Position numbers and translations under genes: made by a program. Positions 58,747 to 64,000 of a stretch of 64,000 bases of DNA are shown here, one piece after another. Origin of the DNA: an uncultured Oscillospiraceae bacterium (GTDB taxonomy: Bacteria; Bacillota; Clostridia; Oscillospirales; Oscillospiraceae). Each line of letters starts with the position of its first letter. Within the stretch, counting starts at the first letter, position 1. Location of the stretch: the NCBI GenBank assembly GCA_944386055.1, contig CALWZP010000005.1:1-64000 (forward strand), read 5' to 3'. A model generated the notes under the pieces. That model ran no database searches. It saw only the letters and a program-made list of their open reading frames with translations, and had not been told where the DNA came from.

Positions 58747-59646
58747 TTGGAAATCATCTATCTGCAGCTCCAGATCTTCCTGCTGGTGGCCGTGGGCTTC
58801 CTGCTGTCCAAGCTGGGCATGATGGCCCTGGTCACCCGCAAACAGCTCACCGACCTGGTGATCTATGTGGTGCTCCCCTGCAACATCGTGGAGTCCTTCC
58901 AGATCGACCTGACCCACGAGCTGCTCCTCTCCACCGGGATCGTGCTCCTGCTGGGCTTCGGGGCCCAGGGGCTGTACGCCCTGCTCAACCTGTTTCTGTG
59001 GCGGAGGTTCGACTCCCGGCGGCAGATCAACCTGAAATACGGCACCATCTGCTCCAACGCCGGCTTTATGGGCCTGCCCATCTCCCTGGCGGTGTTCGGC
59101 TCCACCGGGCTGATGTACGCCTCGGTGGCCCTGCTGCCCATCCGGCTGTTCATGTGGTCGGCGGGGCTGTCCCTGTACACCGCCACCACCAAGAAGCAGG
59201 TGCTCAAGACCCTGGCCACTCACCCCTGCATCATCGCGGTGTTCGTGGGCTTTGCCCTGATGTTCTCCGGGCTGGAGCTGCCCACCTTCCTCAACGACAC
59301 CATCAACAGCCTGGGCAACTGCTGCACCGCCCTTTCCATGGTGGTCATCGGGGCCATCCTGGCCGATGTGGACCCCCGCACGGTGCTGGAGCCGGCGGTG
59401 ATCTACTATGTTATCATCCGGCTCATCGCCATCCCGGCGGTGCTGTATGGAATCCTCCTCCTGCTCCATGTGGATGGGCTGGTCACCGGCATCATCGTCA
59501 TTCTCTCCGCCATGCCCGCCGGCAGCACCACCGCCATGCTGGCCCAGAAGTACGACCAGGACCCGGAGTTCGCCTCCAAGATGGTCTTTCTCTCCACCCT
59601 GGTCTCCCTGGTGACCCTGCCCCTGTGGGCGCTGCTGCTCACCTGA
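58747..59646 (+). CDS. AEC-family transporter
   Basis: A 299-residue membrane protein with ten helices in two repeats, matching the auxin efflux carrier (AEC) family, e.g. malate permeases. The first repeat includes LTDLVIYVVLPCNIVESFQ and the N-rich CSNAGFMGLPISLAVFG; the second carries LSAMPAGSTTAMLAQKYDQDPEFASKMVFLSTLVSLVTLPLW. A TTG start (58747) is used since no ATG is available and the reading frame upstream lies in pepD; it starts 7 bp after the pepD stop and is probably cotranscribed, so it may export or import a peptide-derived acid. Confidence 0.88.
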   Translation: MEIIYLQLQIFLLVAVGFLLSKLGMMALVTRKQLTDLVIYVVLPCNIVESFQIDLTHELLLSTGIVLLLGFGAQGLYALLNLFLWRRFDSRRQINLKYGTICSNAGFMGLPISLAVFGSTGLMYASVALLPIRLFMWSAGLSLYTATTKKQVLKTLATHPCIIAVFVGFALMFSGLELPTFLNDTINSLGNCCTALSMVVIGAILADVDPRTVLEPAVIYYVIIRLIAIPAVLYGILLLLHVDGLVTGIIVILSAMPAGSTTAMLAQKYDQDPEFASKMVFLSTLVSLVTLPLWALLLT

Positions 59647-59666
59647 CCTTTCCCATTTTCCGATCT

Positions 59667-59713
59667 AAAACGCCCCCGGCGCGGAACGGATTCCGCGCCG
59701 GGGGCGTTGTTCT
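59667..59713 (+). terminator. bidirectional terminator between the AEC and Mrp genes
   Basis: An 18-bp perfect stem (59669-59686 with 59691-59708), CGGA loop, then TTGTTCTC. Confidence 0.8.
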
Positions 59714-59732
59714 CTCATGGGTGTGTACGGGC

Positions 59733-60563
59733 TTACTGGGGCTGATCCAGCTGCTCCGCCACGCCCTCCAGATAGTTGGGCTGCAGGTCCTCGATCTCGC
59801 CGGCGTCGAACGCCCGGGCCACCTTGGGGTCGATGGGCAGCCGCGCCAGCAGCTTCACCCCCATGGAGCGGGCCACCAGGTCGATGCGGCTCTCGCCGAA
59901 GATGGCGTGCTCGCTGCCGCAGTCGGGACACTTGAAATAGCTGTAGTTCTCCACCAGGCCCAGGATGGGGATATTCATCATCTTGGCCATGTTCACCGCC
60001 TTGGCCACGATCATGCTCACCAGGTCCTGGGGAGAGGTGACCACGATGATGCCGTCCACCGGCAGGGACTGGAACACCGTCAGGGGCACATCTCCGGTGC
60101 CCGGGGGCATATCCACGAACAGGTAGTCCACATCCCCCCAGACCACATCGGTCCAGAACTGCTTCACCACGCCCGCCAGCACGGGACCGCGCCAGATCAC
60201 CGGGTCGGTCTCATTGGCGGTGAGCAGATTCAGGGACATCACCCGCACCCCCGTCCTGCTCAGGGAGGGGAGAATGCCCGCCTCGCTGGCGGAGGCCTTT
60301 TCATGGATGTGGAAGGCCTGGGGGATGGAGGGGCCGGTGATGTCGGCGTCCAGGATGCCGACGGTATGGCCCCGTTTGGCCATGGCGGAGGCCAGGCTGG
60401 CAGTGACGGTGCTCTTGCCCACCCCGCCCTTGCCGCTGACCACGGCGATGACCTTCTTGATGTGGGACTGCTCGTTGCACTTCTCGTGCATGTCCTGGGG
60501 CGCGGTGCGCTCGGCGCAGCTGGAGCCGCAGGAGGAACAGTCGTGGGTGCATTCTTCAGACAT
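59733..60563 (-). CDS. Mrp/NBP35-family iron-sulfur carrier ATPase
   Basis: A 276-residue P-loop ATPase. The deviant Walker A is SGKGGVGKST, with a second switch LDADITGPSIP and DMPPGTGDVPLTV. An N-terminal Cys-rich start (CTHDCSSCGSSC) and CPDCGSEHAIFGE give cysteines for holding a [4Fe-4S] cluster. Mrp/ApbC proteins load clusters onto apoproteins. AAGGAGAG precedes the ATG. It is followed by a strong terminator. Confidence 0.94.
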   Translation of the reverse strand: MSEECTHDCSSCGSSCAERTAPQDMHEKCNEQSHIKKVIAVVSGKGGVGKSTVTASLASAMAKRGHTVGILDADITGPSIPQAFHIHEKASASEAGILPSLSRTGVRVMSLNLLTANETDPVIWRGPVLAGVVKQFWTDVVWGDVDYLFVDMPPGTGDVPLTVFQSLPVDGIIVVTSPQDLVSMIVAKAVNMAKMMNIPILGLVENYSYFKCPDCGSEHAIFGESRIDLVARSMGVKLLARLPIDPKVARAFDAGEIEDLQPNYLEGVAEQLDQPQ

Positions 60564-60618
60564 GTTGCAACTCTCCTTTGTTTATTTTTTCATTGGGAAC
60601 AGGCCGGAGAACCGGCCG

Positions 60619-61557
60619 TTAGGAATAGTGATAGCTTCCGCCGCCGATGAACTCCCGCAGCAGGGAGTCCTTGGCCACCAGCTGGGGGTCGATGGGTTCA
60701 AAATAGTCAAAGGCGGCGATGAGGTCCAGCAGCTCACTGCGCCGGGCGTTCTCCGGAGGCACCGCCTCCAGCAGCGGGCGGGCGTAGTGTTTCATCACCG
60801 ACACCTCATAGGGCAGGGAGGAGTCAAAGATGATGTCCGCCCGATTTTTGTAGGGGGAGATGTACAGCTTCTCCCCCCGGCGGACATTGGCCCACATGGC
60901 CAGGGTCTCCGCCACACCGGTATTGCGGAAGTTATAGTCCCGCACCGCCCGGCGGGTCAGGCGCATCCAGGTGCCCTTGAAGCGCAGCTGGGACCCCTCG
61001 TTCACATCGGAGCGGGCGGAGATGTACAGCTTGATGGCCTCGGGATGGCGGCCGGCGATGTCGTCGTTCAGGGCGTGGATCCCCTCGAAAATGGCGATCT
61101 CATTCTTCCCCAGGCGCAGGGGTGTGCCGCGGTTGTCATTGCGCATCTGACGGGCGAACTCAAACTTGGGGACCACCACCTCCTCCCCCCGGGACAGGGC
61201 GGTGAAATGCCGGTCCAGCAGCTCCATATCCAGGCACTGGGGGGACTCAAAGTCGATGTCCCCTTCCGGTGTGCGCGGCGCGGTGGCGCGGTTCAGGCTC
61301 TTAAAGTAGTTGTCCATGGCGACGGCATGGGAATTCACCCCACGGCGGCGCAGCTCCTCCTCGATCTTCAGGGCCGTGGTGGTCTTGCCCGAACCGGAGG
61401 GCCCGGACAGAAGCACCAGGGGGCTGCGCTCCAGATTGGCCATGATCTTGTCCGCCGCCAAAGCGATCCGCTGACGGTAGTTCTGGTCGCACTCCTCCAA
61501 AAACGCGGTCACATCGGTGCGGATGCGCTCGTTGATCTCCTGCAGTTGATACGCCAT
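60619..61557 (-). CDS. nucleoside (uridine) kinase family protein
   Basis: A 312-residue protein of the uridine kinase-like P-loop family. Walker A is LLSGPSGSGKTTTALKI; AMDNYFKSLNRATAPRTPEGDIDFESPQCLDMELL is the nucleoside-binding region and FEGIHALNDDI the second family block. It should phosphorylate uridine or cytidine for salvage. The start is the ATG at 61555-61557 with GAGG upstream; the frame extends further without support. It lies 7 bp after hemZ. Confidence 0.9.
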   Translation of the reverse strand: MAYQLQEINERIRTDVTAFLEECDQNYRQRIALAADKIMANLERSPLVLLSGPSGSGKTTTALKIEEELRRRGVNSHAVAMDNYFKSLNRATAPRTPEGDIDFESPQCLDMELLDRHFTALSRGEEVVVPKFEFARQMRNDNRGTPLRLGKNEIAIFEGIHALNDDIAGRHPEAIKLYISARSDVNEGSQLRFKGTWMRLTRRAVRDYNFRNTGVAETLAMWANVRRGEKLYISPYKNRADIIFDSSLPYEVSVMKHYARPLLEAVPPENARRSELLDLIAAFDYFEPIDPQLVAKDSLLREFIGGGSYHYS

Positions 61558-61564
61558 TGAAACC

Positions 61565-63055
61565 TCACTCTTCTTCCGTGGGCAGTCCCTGCCAGAAGGA
61601 CAGGGCCGCCCGCTTTGCCTCCATCCAGCGCTCCCGCTGGCCGATATAGTCATATGGATACTTGGGGTTGGATATGCGCCGGATCTTCCCCGCACCGGGG
61701 TCCACCAGCTTGGTGACCCCGCCGCCCCCCAGGGCCAGGATGGAGTGAAGCTCCTCCATCATGGCGATGTTGTACAGGCTCTCATATCCCGGGCGGCACC
61801 AGCCCACATTCTCAAACCCGCCGGACATGTACTTCTGCCGGTACAGGTAATAGGGGACATACCCCGCCCTCCGCAGCCGGTCCCAGGCGTAGTCCAGCAT
61901 CCGGGCCACCTCCTCCCCGCCGGGGAGCGGCGCGCCGCCGGTCAGGCCGGAGCCCCGCTTCAAGGCCAGGGTGTGGACGGTGATATTCTCCGGTCCCAGG
62001 TCCAGCACGCCGTCCAGACTGTACCGGAAGCCCTCCGGGCTGTCCCCCGGCAGTCCGGCGATCAGGTCCATGTTCACCGCGGCAAAGCCTGCCTCCCGGG
62101 CCAGGGCATAGGCCGCGCGCACCTGCTCCGCCGTGTGCCGGCGGCCGATGGCGGCGAGCACCTCGTCCCGCAGGGTCTGGGGGTTTACCGACACCCGGTC
62201 CGCCCCCGCCCGGCGCAGGGCGGAGAGTTTTTCCCGGGTAATGGTGTCCGGGCGCCCCGCCTCCACGGTGTACTCCTCACAGGAGGACAGGTCGAAGGCC
62301 TGTCCCAGGGTGGACAGCACCTCTGTCAGCTGCTCCGCCGACAGGGTGGTGGGGGTGCCGCCCCCCACATACACCGAGCGCACCCGCATCCCGGCCTGTC
62401 TTGTCAGCTCCCCCGACAGGGCGATCTCCTCCCGCAGGGTCTCCAGGAAGGGCTCCACCAGCTTCAGGCACCCCTTCACATCCGCGGAGATGAAGGAGCA
62501 GTAGGCGCACCGGCTGGGGCAAAAGGGGATCCCCAGATACAGGGAGATATCCCGGGGGCCCAGGCCCCGCTTCACCGCCAGGCTGGCCTTTGCGCAGTCC
62601 ATGGCCAGCCGCCGCCGCAGCGGGGAGACATCGTATCTCTGGCGCAGCTCCTTCTCCGCCTGAGCGGGAGTCATCCCCCCCTCCATGGCCCGGGTGGGCA
62701 GCTTCACCGGCCGCACACCGGTGAGGGCGCCCCAGGCCGGCCGCCGTCCGGTGAGCTCTACCGCCGCCCGGTAGAAGGCGCTCTTCAGCGCCCGCTGCTC
62801 CGCCCGGGCCAGCAGCACCGGGTCTCCTCCCGGCGGCAGGGGCGCCCGGCCCGTCCGCCGGACCTCCCTCCCCCCCAGGCGCAGCCGGGCCGTACCGGTG
62901 AGCCACCTCTCCCCCCGGTGCAGGGTGAGCCACAGGGCGTCCTCCCCCTCCCCCGGCGGGGCGTCCGGGTACTCCGGCCGCTGGTCCGGGAATAGGGTGA
63001 GGAGCATCTGCTCCGTCCCGTACCGGTGGTTGTGCCCGGCGAGATAGAGCTTCAT
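61565..63055 (-). CDS. hemZ: coproporphyrinogen dehydrogenase HemZ
   Basis: A 496-residue radical SAM enzyme of the HemN/HemZ family. The cluster-binding cysteines are Cys179, Cys183 and Cys186 (FCPSRCAYCSF). SVYVGGGTPTTLSAEQL is family-specific. The N-terminal ~165 residues form the extra domain that separates HemZ from HemN. It may oxidise coproporphyrinogen III without oxygen. In clostridia HemZ-like proteins are not always tied to haem synthesis, so the exact reaction is uncertain. Its ATG overlaps the MBL gene stop (63052-63055). Confidence 0.92.
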   Translation of the reverse strand: MKLYLAGHNHRYGTEQMLLTLFPDQRPEYPDAPPGEGEDALWLTLHRGERWLTGTARLRLGGREVRRTGRAPLPPGGDPVLLARAEQRALKSAFYRAAVELTGRRPAWGALTGVRPVKLPTRAMEGGMTPAQAEKELRQRYDVSPLRRRLAMDCAKASLAVKRGLGPRDISLYLGIPFCPSRCAYCSFISADVKGCLKLVEPFLETLREEIALSGELTRQAGMRVRSVYVGGGTPTTLSAEQLTEVLSTLGQAFDLSSCEEYTVEAGRPDTITREKLSALRRAGADRVSVNPQTLRDEVLAAIGRRHTAEQVRAAYALAREAGFAAVNMDLIAGLPGDSPEGFRYSLDGVLDLGPENITVHTLALKRGSGLTGGAPLPGGEEVARMLDYAWDRLRRAGYVPYYLYRQKYMSGGFENVGWCRPGYESLYNIAMMEELHSILALGGGGVTKLVDPGAGKIRRISNPKYPYDYIGQRERWMEAKRAALSFWQGLPTEEE

Positions 63056-63678
63056 CCCTCCCCCTGGAGGGCCTGGACCATGTAGTAGTTGTTCCGCCGC
63101 TCCTGCTCCAGGGTGCTCATCCCCTCGTGTCCGGGGCAGACGGTGAAGTCCCCGCCCAGCCGGCCCAGCCGCCGCAGGGAGGCGATGATCTGTTCATAGC
63201 TCCCGTCGGGGAAGTCGGTACGCCCGCAGGAGCCGGCGAAGAGGGTGTCCCCGGTGAAGAGCACATCGTCCACCTTCAGGGTCACCGACCCGGCGGAGTG
63301 CCCCGGGGTGTGGAACACCTCCACCGGGATGTCCCCCACCATCACCGTGTCCCCGTCGTCATAGAAGCGCACCAGGGGCAGGTCACGGGGCAGGGGGAAC
63401 AGCTCGGGGGGTTTGTCCTCGAAGTCCGCCCGGTGGATGTACACCGGCACATTGGGCAGCGTCTCCCTCAGAGCGGGGATGGCGCACACATGGTCATAAT
63501 GCCCGTGGGTGAGCAGGATGCTCTCCACCTGCATCTCCGGGTCGTCCTGCGCCACCGCCGCCAGGATGGCGTCGGCGTTCTCTCCCGGGTCGATGATGGC
63601 GGCCTTCCGGGCCCGGTCGTCCTCCACGATGTAGCAGTTGGTGCCGATGGGGCCCACCTGCAGTCCTTTAATTCTCAT
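63052..63678 (-). CDS. MBL-fold metallo-hydrolase (glyoxalase II-like)
   Basis: A 208-residue metallo-beta-lactamase fold protein. Metal ligands are in LLTHGHYDHVCAI (HxHxDH), FHTPGHSAGSVTL, LFTGDTLFAGSCGRTDF and VCPGHEGMSTL. This is the YqgX/GloB-like group that may hydrolyse thioesters such as S-lactoylglutathione or related bacillithiol/CoA adducts. The ATG at 63676-63678 follows GGGGGT. It is translationally coupled to hemZ. Confidence 0.93.
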   Translation of the reverse strand: MRIKGLQVGPIGTNCYIVEDDRARKAAIIDPGENADAILAAVAQDDPEMQVESILLTHGHYDHVCAIPALRETLPNVPVYIHRADFEDKPPELFPLPRDLPLVRFYDDGDTVMVGDIPVEVFHTPGHSAGSVTLKVDDVLFTGDTLFAGSCGRTDFPDGSYEQIIASLRRLGRLGGDFTVCPGHEGMSTLEQERRNNYYMVQALQGEG

Positions 63679-63699
63679 CAAAATTTACCCCCGTTTTTC

Positions 63700-63777
63700 A
63701 GATAGGAGTCATGAATAGGAGATAGAAGATGGGCGCAGAAGCGGAAGGATATCTCCCATCTCCTCACTCCTATCTCA
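63700..63777 (-). repeat. AG-rich imperfect inverted repeat between dtd and the MBL gene
   Basis: Two ~30-base arms (around 63700-63735 and 63748-63777) rich in AGGAG/CTCCT can pair, with outer AGATAGGAGT against ACTCCTATCT. Short direct repeats of ATAGGAG also occur within the left arm. The right arm overlaps the dtd stop. Confidence 0.5.
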
Positions 63778-64000
63778 TATCTCAAATAAAATGGTCACCG
63801 GCCCGTCGTTCACCGACGAGACCTGCATCTCCGCGCCGAACCGCCCGTGCTCCACCCGGAAGCCCCGCTGCCGGCAGCGGGCCAAAAACCGCTCATACAG
63901 CGGGACGGCCACCTCCGGCTTCGCCGCGCCGGTAAAGCCGGGGCGGCGGGAGGAGGTGTCGGCGTACAGGGTGAACTGGCTCACCACCAGCAGCGCGCCC
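63775..64000 (-). CDS. dtd: D-aminoacyl-tRNA deacylase, 5' end outside window (partial)
   Basis: The last 74 codons of a Dtd family protein that removes D-amino acids wrongly loaded on tRNA. Diagnostic segments are [24 protein letters not shown] (with the SQFTLY motif) and the C-terminal [20 protein letters not shown] (NxGP(V/F)T motif). The missing N-terminal half lies beyond the right end. It reads towards the MBL-HemZ-kinase group on the same strand. Confidence 0.92.
   Translation of the reverse strand, partial: GALLVVSQFTLYADTSSRRPGFTGAAKPEVAVPLYERFLARCRQRGFRVEHGRFGAEMQVSSVNDGPVTILFEI

Noticed and set aside
54025..58757. Long minus-strand open frames (997 and 782 codons)
   Set aside because: Antisense to the pseudo-P-type ATPase, YtaF-like and PepD genes; Gly/Gln/His-rich and without ribosome sites.

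Overview
The window looks like chromosomal DNA of a GC-rich, strictly anaerobic, spore-forming Clostridia member. It resembles the Flavonifractor/Pseudoflavonifractor/Lawsonibacter group of Oscillospiraceae, but the genus is an inference. Sporulation and germination genes (gpr, bofA with its DUF2508 partner, spoIID), anaerobic metabolism (pyruvate:ferredoxin oxidoreductase, class III ribonucleotide reductase nrdD/nrdG, HemZ) and Gram-positive style TTGACA-17-TATAAT promoters with strong AGGAGG ribosome sites all support this.

Layout. 0-6.4 kb: a Met-Glu-Val tRNA operon with its own promoter and tandem terminators, small membrane proteins, an SLC13-type transporter, gpr, rpsT, a MATE exporter and the DUF2508-bofA pair. 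6.4-10.5 kb: a YmdB-like phosphoesterase, then a lysine riboswitch controlling a three-gene polar amino-acid ABC importer. 10.5-16.5 kb is the most accessory-looking part. It holds unrecognised membrane proteins, an AT-richer four-gene secreted/membrane cluster, and an ECF sigma/anti-sigma pair. A ~70-bp element lies upstream of the sigma gene and is repeated upstream of the secreted cluster, which suggests a small self-contained regulon. 16.6-26.4 kb: RNase Y, dCMP deaminase, a zinc-ribbon membrane protein, a GNAT acetyltransferase, an LDH2-family dehydrogenase, mnmE, spoIID, citrate synthase and a class I glutamine amidotransferase. 26.5-32.3 kb: a VOC protein, a tandem PII-like/DUF1538 pair, an XRE-led membrane operon with a frameshifted gene, signal peptidase I and a DUF4180 protein. 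32.4-41.4 kb: PFOR divergent from a YifB/ComM ATPase, a flavodoxin-family protein, proS with a YcxB-like gene, and a divergent XRE/SLOG pair. 41.7-47.3 kb: two small secreted-type proteins, nrdG, a cytidylate-kinase-like protein whose membrane half is broken by stop codons, and nrdD behind two NrdR-like boxes. 47.5-59.6 kb: a MoxR-DUF58-TgpA-like operon, mnmA, a YihY/BrkB protein, rlmB, a protein that looks like a catalytically dead P-type ATPase, a YtaF/MntP-like protein, a PepD dipeptidase and an AEC transporter. 59.7-64 kb: Mrp ATPase, a nucleoside kinase, hemZ, an MBL hydrolase and a truncated dtd.

Most of the window is ordinary core genome. The observations most worth following are the duplicated ECF promoter and its regulon (12.6-16.6 kb), the pseudo-P-type ATPase (54.1-56.4 kb), the matched internal duplications of the PII-like and DUF1538 proteins (26.9-29.1 kb), the palindrome in the tRNA promoter (671-705), the NrdR-box promoter (47.3-47.4 kb), and two genes interrupted by frameshift or stop codons (29.8-30.2 and 43.5-44.8 kb). 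Positions were read by eye and small offsets are possible for short sites.
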